A stretch of 64,000 bases of DNA, from the NCBI RefSeq assembly GCF_000197735.1, contig NC_014550.1, forward strand, positions 620,001-684,000, written 5' to 3'. Position 1 is the stretch's first letter, and each line of letters begins with the position of its first letter. A program made the translations under genes and the position numbers. This document shows positions 50,874-60,350 of this stretch, piece by piece. Source of the DNA: Glutamicibacter arilaitensis Re117. Its GTDB lineage: Bacteria > Actinomycetota > Actinomycetes > Actinomycetales > Micrococcaceae. The notes below the pieces were generated by a model that was given only the letters and a program-made list of their open reading frames with translations, was not told the DNA's origin and made no database searches.

Positions 50874-52330
50874 AGCGGCTCCTTCGTAAAGCTTAATGCG
50901 GGCAGTATGGCGGTTCGCATGGAACCATCGAGTTGTTGGAAATCGATGTTCAGCAGTTCGCTTTCGTTCAACGATTCGCCGTTGGTGCGCCCGATTTCCA
51001 CCAGAGCGCGAATGGTATTCAAATGCCGGTGCTCGGCATCCAGAGTTTCAAAGACGGCATCCAACCTAATCGCACCGGAGCCGGAGCAATTCAGGTTCCG
51101 AGTGATGGATTCACGCAGCAACGGCAGATCTGCCTGGGGAGTGGACGGATTACGTACGATATCCGCTTCGCTGAATTCCGGGGCTTGCGCCAGGGGTGGG
51201 GGAGCCACGTGCTCTGAGGGGTCGTAAATGCCCAGACCGGTAAGGGTGACAAACTGCGGGGCGAAAAGCTCCATAGGGGTTAATCCGCTTCGTGGCTTGA
51301 GGCTAGCGGACTTGCTGATCGCCAGTTCAGCTTCACGCACTGCTTGCCGCAGCAGCTCTGCTTGCTTGTAATCCTCGGACTGTACGAATGCGTGTAATGA
51401 TTCGGAGAGCTTGCCATACGAAGCATGGACTTCAGCTGCCTGGCGCCGCAGTTCACGCAACAGATTCGTGAGGATTTGGCGTTCTGGAGTCTCCAGATCA
51501 TCTACGAAGTCGCGTTCGAGAACTTCGGCCAATGCGGCACGGAAACGCTGCTGCGCGTCGGGAGAATTCAGGAATTCAGTAAATCCGCTGAAGGTTTCAC
51601 CTTCGGCGGTGGAACGCAATTGACGATCTGCTTCAAGAACTTGGCCCACAGCTACGCCTTTGGCGGTGGAAGCGTCCAGAATGCCTTCTCGCAAAGAGTG
51701 GAGCATATCTTGGACGCCATCGCGCATGCGGCGGAAATCCGCCGGCAAGCTGGACGCCAGATCCAGTACGGAGCGGGTCGCCGATAAGGCTGTGGTGCGT
51801 GAAAGCACAGCAGGATCATCCCCGCTGCGGAGCTGATCGATTTGGGCCTGGCGCAATGCGATTTGGGATTCGAGGGCGCGAATACGCGCTTCGGGGTCCG
51901 GGTCTGTCTCGTGCGCGAGGGACTCTAGCGAAGAGAGTAAAGTGTTCAGGCGCGATGAGTTCAGGTGCGAATCATCGGTGGAAAAATCGGCGAGGAAACG
52001 CAGGGTGCGCAAAGTTTGCGCGCTCGGTTCATAGATGAACCGGCCATCGATCAGCGGGCGCGCCAGGATTCCTTGTTTTACCCATGTCTCGGCGAAGTCC
52101 TGCGCCGAGTATGAGGACGGAATCTGGTCATCGCTTTTACGTGCTTGCTTTAAGAAAGAATCCAACGAGGCATGGAACAGTTCCAATGCGACTCGGGAAC
52201 GATCTGCGGTGAATTCTGCACGAATGAATGCCAACGCCCATGGTTGTGCGGTCAGAAGCCGATACGCTGCCGAGCTTTTGAACTGCTGGGACTGAAGCCA
52301 CAAACTATTCGCGCGGTGCGAGGGCTGCAT
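50870..52330 (-). CDS. jetA: JetA/MksF-type kleisin subunit (DUF3375)
   Basis: 486 residues from ATG 52330, with AAGGAAG upstream. DUF3375 signatures include LLTAQPWALAFIRAEF near the N-terminus, YSAQDFAETWVKQGILARPL, an RIRALESQIALRQAQIDQL helix (about 155-175) and the C-terminal GLTPMELFAPQFVTLTGLGIYDP region. In Wadjet/Mks complexes this kleisin bridges the SMC heads with JetB. First gene of the reverse-strand jetABC operon; the divergent neighbour is a deacetylase lipoprotein gene 227 bases away. Confidence 0.88.
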   Translation of the reverse strand: MQPSHRANSLWLQSQQFKSSAAYRLLTAQPWALAFIRAEFTADRSRVALELFHASLDSFLKQARKSDDQIPSSYSAQDFAETWVKQGILARPLIDGRFIYEPSAQTLRTLRFLADFSTDDSHLNSSRLNTLLSSLESLAHETDPDPEARIRALESQIALRQAQIDQLRSGDDPAVLSRTTALSATRSVLDLASSLPADFRRMRDGVQDMLHSLREGILDASTAKGVAVGQVLEADRQLRSTAEGETFSGFTEFLNSPDAQQRFRAALAEVLERDFVDDLETPERQILTNLLRELRRQAAEVHASYGKLSESLHAFVQSEDYKQAELLRQAVREAELAISKSASLKPRSGLTPMELFAPQFVTLTGLGIYDPSEHVAPPPLAQAPEFSEADIVRNPSTPQADLPLLRESITRNLNCSGSGAIRLDAVFETLDAEHRHLNTIRALVEIGRTNGESLNESELLNIDFQQLDGSMRTAILPALSFTKEPL

Positions 52331-52556
52331 GTACTTCCTTGATCTTTGAGACGCGTAACCAATCAATTCTAAATCATTGGGCTCTGTTCAAAATGTGAGC
52401 TCCCTAAACGTTGAATGTAAGACGCAGCTCCCGCCAGAGAAGTCATCGCAAAGGCTGTTGCCCGAAGCACTTCCTGTGTAGTGTCGAAATTACTAGATGA
52501 CAACACGTTTTCCACCGGATTAGATAGTTCCGTGGAGGTCACGGAGGTCGAGGGTA

Positions 52557-53813
52557 ATGAGGAATCTACGACTAGCAATTGCTCTCGGGTTGACGCTCAG
52601 CGTTGCTGGATGCAGTGCAGCAGAAGATTCATCGAACCCGGCGCCGGATCCTGCTGCCGTCCAAAAGGCCGAGCAAGAAAAGGCGCGCGTAGAGAACGTG
52701 AAAGCTGAGATTAATCGGCTAGCAGATGGATATGACTACGACGGCGCAATCAGACTTGCGAAGAAGGATAGTTCCAAAGCACTGAACCAGATGGTCGGCG
52801 GTCTCGAAGATGAGAAAGAGCAAGTTTCAGCTTGGGAGGATCCAGATCAGATACCCCATCTGTTCTTCCACTCGCTGGTAGTTGATCCCGAAAGAGCTTT
52901 TGACGACGGAAGCAGTTCCCAGGGATACGCAAACTATATGGTGACTCAAAAGGAATTTACGGCCATTCTGGAGTCGTTGTATGCGCGTGACTATGTGCTG
53001 GTCAATCCGGAAGATTTTGCCTCCGTTGATGACGACGGGAAGATGGAATATCGAGACATCATGCTTCCCAAGGACAAGAAGCCGTTGGTCCTGTCCGTCG
53101 ATGACCTGAGCTATTACGAATACATGGAAAATGATGGATTCGCGAGCAAACTAGTGCTGGATGGCGATGGGACGGTCCGCAACGAATACGTGGATGCCCA
53201 GGGTGAAACGCAGATCGGTGCTTTTGATGTCACCACGATGGTCGATGACTTCATTGCCGAACATCCAGATTTCACCTATCGCGATGCCCGTGGCCTTATT
53301 GCAATGACTGGTTATAACGGTGTGTTTGGCTACCGCACTTCCGCTAGCCAATACCCGGAGAGTAAAACTCTGAAAGCTGACCAAAAGGATGCCAAGGAAA
53401 TTGCCGAAGCAATGAAGGACAGCGGTTGGGTATTCGCATCTCATTCGTGGGGTCATATCGCCACCGGTACAGTCAGCATGGGCCGGCTAGAACGGGATAC
53501 GAAGCTGTGGAAGGACGAAGTGCAGCCGCTCGTGGGAAAAACAATGCACTACATCTATCCCTTCGGCTCGGATATTGCCCAGACCCAGAGCTACTCCGGG
53601 GCCCGCTATGAGTTTTTCAAAGACCAGGGATTCAAGTACTTCTACGGCATCGATGGGACCATTCGCTCATGGATGCAGCAAGGCGATAACTACCAGCGGC
53701 AGATGCGAATCAATGTTGACGGATTGCAGATGGCCAAAGAACAACGCGGTGACCGTCCCGTCCTTGAAACGTTCTTCAACGTCCAGGACGTGATTGATCC
53801 AGCCAGAAAATGA
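52557..53813 (+). CDS. Lipoprotein with polysaccharide deacetylase domain
   Basis: 418 residues. Signal peptide with lipobox SVAGC (C19), then an Ala/Asp/Glu-rich spacer and a NodB-like domain (about 175-390). Its metal motifs are LSVDDLSYY (Asp-Asp) and ASHSWGH (His-His), and YPFGSD follows. The family removes acetyl groups from surface polysaccharides or peptidoglycan, outside the membrane. The protein is longer than most NodB enzymes because of the N-terminal helical region. It ends 21 bases before the convergent nuclease-helicase gene. Confidence 0.88.
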   Translation: MRNLRLAIALGLTLSVAGCSAAEDSSNPAPDPAAVQKAEQEKARVENVKAEINRLADGYDYDGAIRLAKKDSSKALNQMVGGLEDEKEQVSAWEDPDQIPHLFFHSLVVDPERAFDDGSSSQGYANYMVTQKEFTAILESLYARDYVLVNPEDFASVDDDGKMEYRDIMLPKDKKPLVLSVDDLSYYEYMENDGFASKLVLDGDGTVRNEYVDAQGETQIGAFDVTTMVDDFIAEHPDFTYRDARGLIAMTGYNGVFGYRTSASQYPESKTLKADQKDAKEIAEAMKDSGWVFASHSWGHIATGTVSMGRLERDTKLWKDEVQPLVGKTMHYIYPFGSDIAQTQSYSGARYEFFKDQGFKYFYGIDGTIRSWMQQGDNYQRQMRINVDGLQMAKEQRGDRPVLETFFNVQDVIDPARK

Positions 53814-53834
53814 CTGGACCAACCGGCCTGCAAA

Positions 53835-56800
53835 TCACAATGCCATGAATGCACCTAGCTGTGAGAGTGTCGATGGGTTCGAAGGCAAGTAGTCGGTGAG
53901 CGCCTCACTGCGCACAATGATGGCTTTCCATTGGCCTCGCGAAATCGCGACGTTAACGCGATTGCGGTTCAGCAGGAATTCGATGCCACGCGACGCGTCG
54001 GCGGCACTGGAGCATGCCATGGTGACCAGCACGATGGGCGCCTCCTGCCCTTGGAACTTATCGACGGTTCCCACCTTGACTGAGGACAGCCCTTCGGCTT
54101 CGAGCACCTCGCGCACCAAATTCACCTGGGCGTTGTAGGCGGCAACCACCAGAATGTCGGCAACGGTTAGAGGGCGCGCGGGCTTGCCTGCGCCGGGGCT
54201 CCACATCATGCCCAAATGTTCGCGAACCAAACGGACAATAGTTTCGGCTTCTTGCGGACTGCTGACCGTATTGCCCCGATGCTCAACGAATACCGTCTCG
54301 ACCCCGGCCGGTGTACCTTCGAGCAACCGCAACCCGGCAGCATCTGCCGAGAATAGCTGATGGTCGTAGCTCAAAGCGGAAACTTTGGCACAAAGAGCTG
54401 GGTGCATTCGCCAAGAAGCTGCCAAGAAGTAGCCCAGCTCGCCGGGCAGTACCGGTTCGCCGCCGGAGAGCCAGCCCAGCGCCGATTCATCGACTGGCTG
54501 CGGATGAGTGCCCTGAGTGACTTGTGGCAATTGCTGGGGATCGCCGAGCAGGAGCAAATTGCGGGCTGCTCGCGAAACGGCCAGTGTATTGGCCAATGAG
54601 AACTGCCCGGCCTCATCAATGACCAATAAATCAAGGCTGCCTTCGGGAACCTTCGATCCGGTGAGGGTCCATGCAGTACCACCGATGAGCGCCCCGTCAG
54701 CAGAGCCCAGGACTTCAGACAAGGAATCCTTAGAAGTACCAGACCACGGAACAGGGTCATCATGTTTGACTTCTTTGGCTACGACATCCGGATCGACACC
54801 TGCCTCGACCGCCTTGCGTAAAACGTTCTCAACGACCGCGTGCGATTGGGCCACCACACCAATCTTCCAACCGTGCTCAATGAGCTCTCGGATCACATGC
54901 GAAGCGACGAAGGTCTTTCCGGTGCCCGGAGGCCCCTGCACGGCAAGATAAGAATTATCCAAGTCTTTCAACGTTTGGACCACAGCAGGATAGATCTGCG
55001 CCTGCCCATCGACAAGGGACGGCTCAACCGGGGCCGACAGGGTTTTCAAGCGCGGCGGAATACGTCGCAGGATGTCGATTCCTGAACGTTCTGGCAGGAC
55101 CGGCACGGTGGCACCGACCCGTTGGGCGATCTCCTTGAGCGCGGCATCGATGCTCATCGTCGCCAACGGCTTATCTGGTGTCAACGCACAGGGAAGCGCA
55201 CCATATTCAGGGATCTTGGCACTGGATTTTTCTGCGATGGTAATCCAGCCTTCGCCCAGCTCAACGACGGTGGCGTTGAAGGCGCCGCCGCGCACCGAGT
55301 CGTCGACTTCCATGCCCTCGGGCAACGGAGCATCGAACATGGCGAATACCGAGGAGCCGGGGGAGAGCAAGGAGCCTTCGGCCAGCGTTCCATTCAACCT
55401 GGTCACGCGGGTGTAAGTACGGGCACGAGCAGTGGCCTTGTGCCAATCTTCAAGAATTTCTCCGGTGTCCACAATGAACACGCCTCGGACATCGCTCCAA
55501 TCATCCATCGGCACGGACAACCGATCAAAGTGTTCCCACCAGAACTGTTTCTTTTCACGACGGTTGTAGCCGGTTGCCGCAGCAACCATGGCGATTGCGC
55601 GGTCATCGTCGCTTAGCGCCTGGCCATGGGGAAGATCCGCAAGATAGTTTTGCAGGCGAAGTTCTTCGGGTGTGGGCTCATATTCCTCGCCTGCTGCGGG
55701 AGGTTCGGGCATATCCGCCAGCGTCCCGGGGGCTTCATCGCTGAGCGAAAGCAGCCAATCACGCAAGCGCAGGGTGGAAAGGCAGTCGTATTCGTTGTAA
55801 TCGGCAATCGATTCAAGGATGGCCTCGGCCGCAGCAGGATCCGGTGAATTGCGGGCCTGCATGTACTGGGCGTAAGCAACCACCGAGGCCCCGGCATCGG
55901 TGACGTCGCCGGAACGAAGATGCTCTCCCATATACAGCGGTTCGAGCTTCTTGATGGAGTAGGAACGGGTCGAAACCACCAAAGCATTGCGCACAGTCTC
56001 GTAGAGATCAACGAGCAAGTTTTCCCGCAGCCACTGATCAACCTCGTCTTCGCCAGCAATGTGCACCTGCGAAAGTTTGCGCAAGGCAGTTTTCTCATAG
56101 GGGGCGTAGTGGTACACCTTCATATGGGGGAACCGCTGCCGGCGCTCTTCAACATAGGCGATGAAATCCAAGAACGCTTGGCGTTCTTCTGAACGGCTAT
56201 GGGCCCAGAACGGTTTGAATACCGGCTCATTGGTGTCATATTCGATGACGCCGAAGAGGTACTCCAGCCCCCACGAACCGTCGGAAGGATCCTGATATAG
56301 CGGATCCCCCTCAAAATCGAAGAAGATATCGCCTTGATCTGGACGTGGCAATGACGAGATGGGTTTTTCGTTTTTCACCCGGTAGGAGACGCCTTGGACG
56401 CTGCCATCTGTTTTGGCCAGGCCCAATTGCATTTTTGCCTGCTCGGTGACACGTTGCAGGGATGTGCCTGGTTCAGCTTCCAGCTGCGCGAGCTGATCAA
56501 TGGTGTAGATGCCACGGGTCCGGAGTTTTTCGCGCTGCACCATCGACATTCCTGCGACCAGCAACAGATCACGGGTCGCCAGGGATTGCTCTTCGCAGAA
56601 ATCGCAGCGACCGCATAAGCGCAGGGCATCGGAATTCCACTGGGCCGGCTGATCTCCTGCAAGGTGGTTGCGCACCATCTTCAAGAAACGCTCACGCTGG
56701 GCGCGGAAGACTGGGAGCACCTCGTCGACCCGATGCACCGAATGTGTGCCGTCGCCCAGTACAAGGGTTGCTGAAGAGGATACGGGTAGGCCTTCGGCCA

Positions 56801-57290
56801 GCATTTGGTCTGCGTAGGCCGCGATCTGGAGCAAGGCACTGACCCGAGCATGGCGTGCAAGCTTGGTATCCCAAACGGCCCAGGTGCCATCCTGGTCGCG
56901 GACCAAGAAGTCAGCAAAACCAAGGAATTTTCCGTCAAAGAACGTGGCCTGGAAAATGACGTCGGCACCGCTGCGAAGCACCTTCATGGTCTCTTCATGG
57001 GCGGCCCGAAGCCCAGCTTGGGACATCTTTGGGCGGTCCGTGAATTGCTTGACTCCCGTTCCGGCTATCGGATCATATTCGCCGTAGGTAGCTATCAGTC
57101 CTTTGAGGACGTTCTGCTCATGAGCATCACCGAGCGCCGCAGTGCGTTCCAGCATTTCGTCTCGTACCCCATCGGGCCGGGGGCGTCGGCCGAGTTTCAC
57201 GTCCAGAAGGTAAAGCGATTGGTAATTGCAGTCAACAGAGATGGACAGGTCACTGGCAGAGAAGATGAACTTATCCTCTAAAAAGAACAC
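53835..57290 (-). CDS. TM0106-family RecB-like nuclease fused to SF1 DNA helicase
   Basis: 1151 residues with a GTG start. Domains in order: RecB-like PD-(D/E)xK nuclease (about 1-230: FLGFADFLV, then WDTK at about 137-140, and the Cys cluster LCGRCDFCEE), an RNase H-like exonuclease fold (DIFFDFEGDP; VYHYAPYEK, about 320-490), a middle linker, and an SF1B helicase (Walker A QGPPGTGKT about 780, LLVIDEAGQ, LLLGDPQQLPQ, TVDKFQGQE). The family is widespread in Actinobacteria; its role in repair or defence is not established. It starts 1.5 kb downstream of jetA's end of the divergent region. Confidence 0.9.
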   Translation of the reverse strand: MFFLEDKFIFSASDLSISVDCNYQSLYLLDVKLGRRPRPDGVRDEMLERTAALGDAHEQNVLKGLIATYGEYDPIAGTGVKQFTDRPKMSQAGLRAAHEETMKVLRSGADVIFQATFFDGKFLGFADFLVRDQDGTWAVWDTKLARHARVSALLQIAAYADQMLAEGLPVSSSATLVLGDGTHSVHRVDEVLPVFRAQRERFLKMVRNHLAGDQPAQWNSDALRLCGRCDFCEEQSLATRDLLLVAGMSMVQREKLRTRGIYTIDQLAQLEAEPGTSLQRVTEQAKMQLGLAKTDGSVQGVSYRVKNEKPISSLPRPDQGDIFFDFEGDPLYQDPSDGSWGLEYLFGVIEYDTNEPVFKPFWAHSRSEERQAFLDFIAYVEERRQRFPHMKVYHYAPYEKTALRKLSQVHIAGEDEVDQWLRENLLVDLYETVRNALVVSTRSYSIKKLEPLYMGEHLRSGDVTDAGASVVAYAQYMQARNSPDPAAAEAILESIADYNEYDCLSTLRLRDWLLSLSDEAPGTLADMPEPPAAGEEYEPTPEELRLQNYLADLPHGQALSDDDRAIAMVAAATGYNRREKKQFWWEHFDRLSVPMDDWSDVRGVFIVDTGEILEDWHKATARARTYTRVTRLNGTLAEGSLLSPGSSVFAMFDAPLPEGMEVDDSVRGGAFNATVVELGEGWITIAEKSSAKIPEYGALPCALTPDKPLATMSIDAALKEIAQRVGATVPVLPERSGIDILRRIPPRLKTLSAPVEPSLVDGQAQIYPAVVQTLKDLDNSYLAVQGPPGTGKTFVASHVIRELIEHGWKIGVVAQSHAVVENVLRKAVEAGVDPDVVAKEVKHDDPVPWSGTSKDSLSEVLGSADGALIGGTAWTLTGSKVPEGSLDLLVIDEAGQFSLANTLAVSRAARNLLLLGDPQQLPQVTQGTHPQPVDESALGWLSGGEPVLPGELGYFLAASWRMHPALCAKVSALSYDHQLFSADAAGLRLLEGTPAGVETVFVEHRGNTVSSPQEAETIVRLVREHLGMMWSPGAGKPARPLTVADILVVAAYNAQVNLVREVLEAEGLSSVKVGTVDKFQGQEAPIVLVTMACSSAADASRGIEFLLNRNRVNVAISRGQWKAIIVRSEALTDYLPSNPSTLSQLGAFMAL

Positions 57291-57367
57291 GGGGCCTGAG
57301 CCTTTCGTTGACTTGATTCTTACCTAGTCAACGTAGCACCAGACCCCGACAGATTCACTGTTCCCGC

Positions 57368-57688
57368 TTAGGAGAGCTCCTCTTGATTTTTGTCAGAACC
57401 ACCGAGCAGAAGTGAAAGGATGGCAACGCCAGCGGTCACCGAGTTCACGGCCGGCCATGCACCTATTTTCTTGGCTAGCGGATGGGACGCACCGAAGCCA
57501 CCGAGGTAGGCGCTGATCAAGGCGATGGCTTTTGTCGTTCCAGCGTCTTTCTTCCATAGCAGGAAGGCACCGGTACCAGCTGTGCCGAGCACTACAGCGG
57601 CTAGCGGACGCTTCTTGGTGGCGCGACCGGTTGCGTATCCGCCCAGCAGGCCGGTGACGGCCAGAGCGGTTGAAGCGATGCGAGACAT
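57368..57688 (-). CDS. Small membrane protein, unknown function
   Basis: 106 residues with GAAGGAG upstream of the ATG. Glycine-rich N-terminal helix (LAVTGLLGGYATGRATKKRP), then three more hydrophobic segments ending with VTAGVAILSLLLGGS. It looks like a small integral membrane protein with a lysine-rich loop. No family recognised. Confidence 0.7.
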   Translation of the reverse strand: MSRIASTALAVTGLLGGYATGRATKKRPLAAVVLGTAGTGAFLLWKKDAGTTKAIALISAYLGGFGASHPLAKKIGAWPAVNSVTAGVAILSLLLGGSDKNQEELS

Positions 57689-57846
57689 GGGACTCCTTCA
57701 GAGATATTGCGAAGTATTTCTCTTTGCAGACTATGCCCAGCACCTGTGATGTTTCCAAGAAAATCGGGACATGTACTCACCAGTCGCAGGGGAAGCAATG
57801 GAGCTTGCAAGAATGAGTACTACCGAAGGCCACTAAGGAGACAAGC

Positions 57847-58566
57847 ATGAATCTGGATATTGCCCAGGCTTGGGAGCGGCTCTCGCAGCCGGTGAACGTG
57901 GCTTTGACACAGTGGCAGTGGTTGATCGTCGCGCTCGTGATTCTGCTGTTGGTGGTGCCGCGGCCGATGTGGCGCATTACCGGGTTGTACAGCACCCTGG
58001 TTCATGAGCTCGGCCATATCGTTGCGGCCCTGTTCACCGGAAGATACGTTGCCGGGTTGCGGTTGGGGTGGGACCATTCGGGCGAAGTGCGCAGTGTTGG
58101 CCGAGGCAAGCTCTCTGTGATCATCTCGGGGGTCTTCGGATATCCAGCGCCATTGTGGGTTTCAGCCGTGATGTTCTGGGGGATTGCTTCTGGCTATGCC
58201 GGGCGGGCACTAGGGATTTATGCGTTGCTGTTCCTCGTTGCACTGATCTTTGTGCGCAACTGGCCAGCATTTGTTGTTTGCATTATCAGCGCAGTAGTTG
58301 CGTTGTCGGTGGTTTTCTATGCACCTGTCGAGGCGTACCTCTACCTTGCTTTACTCATTGCCGGTTTCTTGCTGCTGGCCGGTCTGAAAGATTTCGTGAA
58401 GCTGCTTTCGGTGCACATCTGGCGGCGTCGGGATCTCGCGCAGTCCGACGCGTATTTGATCGCAGAGGCGACCGGAACCTTTGCTACGTTGTGGCTCTTG
58501 GCGATTAGTTCCTTGGGCGCGGGCGGTCTGCTGTGGGCAATGCTGAGCCTATTTAGACTCTTCTGA
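57847..58566 (+). CDS. M50 (S2P-like) family membrane metallopeptidase
   Basis: 239 residues with AAGGAG 7 bases before the ATG. Five or six hydrophobic segments, with the zinc motif VHELGHIVAALFTG (HExxH, about 53-57) in the second. The usual second zinc-site NPDG is not evident, so the group is the M50B-like family of actinobacteria rather than classical RseP. The substrate is unknown. Its 3' end overlaps the convergent YihY gene by 18 bases. Confidence 0.85.
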   Translation: MNLDIAQAWERLSQPVNVALTQWQWLIVALVILLLVVPRPMWRITGLYSTLVHELGHIVAALFTGRYVAGLRLGWDHSGEVRSVGRGKLSVIISGVFGYPAPLWVSAVMFWGIASGYAGRALGIYALLFLVALIFVRNWPAFVVCIISAVVALSVVFYAPVEAYLYLALLIAGFLLLAGLKDFVKLLSVHIWRRRDLAQSDAYLIAEATGTFATLWLLAISSLGAGGLLWAMLSLFRLF

Positions 58567-59727
58567 GTTCCTGCGTAGAACGCGTTTGCCGTTCAACCGA
58601 CCAGCAGTCCACGCTGCCACGGCGACCAGCCCCATTGGAAGCAGTTTGGTCTTTCGCTTTGGCCCTGAAACAGGGTCCATCTCCATATCTTCGAGCGGAT
58701 CCCCGCCGTGGTTGATGCGGACTTCCTGCGCGTGGACAAGATCCTTATATGCCGCCAATTCCTGCTTGGCAATCAAAGTGTCGTCGCGTAGCGGAAGCAG
58801 GACATCATCGACCGCCTGGGCACCGGTACGCAGCTGGCGCAAACGGATGAATTCAATATCGACCGATGCACCAAGGAGCAACGCGATATTACTGATCCAG
58901 CAAGCCAAAACCAGGATGATCACGCCACCGATGGTTCCATAGGTAGCCGAGTAACTGGCGAACTGTGAGACATAAATACCGAATCCAAAGACCGACAGCC
59001 CCAGGATTACCAAAGCCGTCAGGGTGCCAGGTGAAAACCAGCGGAATTTCCTAGGTTTGACGTTGGGAGTGAAGTAATACAGCAACGCTAGAACCAGCAA
59101 CAGCATGATGAGCAGGATCGGTGGTTTCGCGATGTTGAGCATGAGGACGAAACCGTCACCCAAACCAAAAATGTTGCCGATTCCTCGTGCCACAGAGCCA
59201 GAAGCCAGCACGAGCACTAAGGTGACGACGGCAACGAGCATGATCAGCACGGTAATCAGGAACATCTGTGGGCGGCGCTTCCACTGCGGGCGGCCTTCGG
59301 GGGCACCATATAGCCGGTTCAGTGCGCGGCTAAATGCAGTGACGTATCCAGAAGTGCTCCACAGGGCACCGAGCGAACCAGCGAGAATTGTCCAGAACGT
59401 GCCGCCAGCTTGAGAGGCCAAGCCTTCGAGCAATTGTTCGGCAGTGTCGAGCAGCTGTTGCGAGTCGCCACCGGACGATTGTCCGCTTGCGCCAAGGCTT
59501 TGCTCGAGCAACTCCATAATCCACTTGGTGCCGCTTTCGCTGGCGCCGGCCAATGCCAGAAGCGAGATCAAAGCCAGCAAACCGGGGAACATGGCAAGAA
59601 CCATGAAATAGGAAAGGGAAGCGGCTACATCTAGTCCGTCGTTGCGAAAGAATTCCCGCAATGCTCGGGGATAACAGTTCAGAGATTCCTTGAAGCGGTC
59701 TTTGGTCTTGCCGTTTTGATTTGGCAT
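58549..59727 (-). CDS. YihY/BrkB family inner-membrane protein
   Basis: 392 residues from ATG 59727 with AGGGGAA upstream; the longer frame to 59838 is not supported. N-terminal LDVAASLSYFMVLAMFPGLLALISL and six helices typical of the family, with ALWSTSGYVTAFSRALNRLYG and the YGTIGGVIILVLACWISNIALLLGA stretch. The family was once proposed to be RNase BN or a virulence factor; its real role is not established. A long charged C-terminal tail (about 305-392) follows. Confidence 0.9.
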   Translation of the reverse strand: MPNQNGKTKDRFKESLNCYPRALREFFRNDGLDVAASLSYFMVLAMFPGLLALISLLALAGASESGTKWIMELLEQSLGASGQSSGGDSQQLLDTAEQLLEGLASQAGGTFWTILAGSLGALWSTSGYVTAFSRALNRLYGAPEGRPQWKRRPQMFLITVLIMLVAVVTLVLVLASGSVARGIGNIFGLGDGFVLMLNIAKPPILLIMLLLVLALLYYFTPNVKPRKFRWFSPGTLTALVILGLSVFGFGIYVSQFASYSATYGTIGGVIILVLACWISNIALLLGASVDIEFIRLRQLRTGAQAVDDVLLPLRDDTLIAKQELAAYKDLVHAQEVRINHGGDPLEDMEMDPVSGPKRKTKLLPMGLVAVAAWTAGRLNGKRVLRRNSEESK

Positions 59728-60175
59728 TGAGTTCCCCTGTCTGACTGATGAAATCAAACCTACAGCCCTAGCTTTATGAAACACATTACCGAAGGACAAT
59801 TCAGTTGACAGGGTGTGTGAACCTTGCGGTGTGTTCATCGTCGGGAAAATTCTGGAACGGTGGTTGCGCCATGGAACTTCTCGCCCGAAAATATGGCGCA
59901 GATGCTCTGGAAAACTTTGTCTCCAAAGCGCGAACTCGGGACTTATAGGGAGCGCAAAGGCATCCTCAAAGGAGCTGAATACAGCCCGTGAGTGGATTGA
60001 AAGCTATATCACAAAGTTCTGACCATTATCCACTTTTGAAAAGTAACATTTTTGCTACTTGATGTGGGGGTGAGGACGGATTCGGGGACTGATTTAAAAA
60101 TTTTTTCCGACCGATTGACCTGTGTTTACGGGGTTTCTGGGCGTTCCCTGAGTTGCGAGGGGGCTGGGGTGGTGG
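59728..60175. other. Intergenic region before the Rpf leader, possible gene remnant
   Basis: No complete gene is seen. A short frame at 59871-59948 (MELLARKYGADALENFVSKA...) stops early, and a second frame continues to 60022 with SAKASSKELNTAREWIES. Together they read like a protein broken by a frameshift. The rest is AT/G-rich with a TTGACC at 60115-60120 that could be a -35, without a matching -10. Confidence 0.35.
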
Positions 60176-60299
60176 GTTATGGTCTTTCATAACGTTTCGA
60201 TAACACTCGCAGTGTTATGGGGAAACAGGTACTGCCGGGACTTCCAAACCGCTCACCAGGGCAGTATTTAATCAAAGTCGAAATGCGACGCTGAGCGGT
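60176..60299 (+). promoter_or_regulatory. Structured 5' leader of the Rpf gene, predicted H-type pseudoknot
   Basis: Two hairpins come first: GTTATG/CATAAC (60176-60181, 60188-60193) and GTTTC..GAAAC (60194-60198, 60222-60226) around ATAACACT/AGTGTTAT (60200-60207, 60211-60218). Then TACTGCC (60230-60236) pairs with GGCAGTA (60260-60266) and ACCGCTCA (60248-60255) with TGAGCGGT (60292-60299). These two are interleaved, so they form a pseudoknot. A small GTCG/CGAC hairpin (60277-60289) sits inside. It ends 51 bases before the start codon. It does not match the ydaO consensus; the ligand or role is unknown. Confidence 0.55.
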
Positions 60300-60350
60300 G
60301 CACGAAGATGGTCTAGGAAGACTTGAGCGCGGGAAGAGCACTGGAGAATC

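Noticed and set aside
60176..60299. Reading the Rpf leader as a third c-di-AMP riboswitch
   Set aside because: The conserved GACAGCTAACCTCGTAGGC-type 3' block and the GGGGTGAA block are absent.
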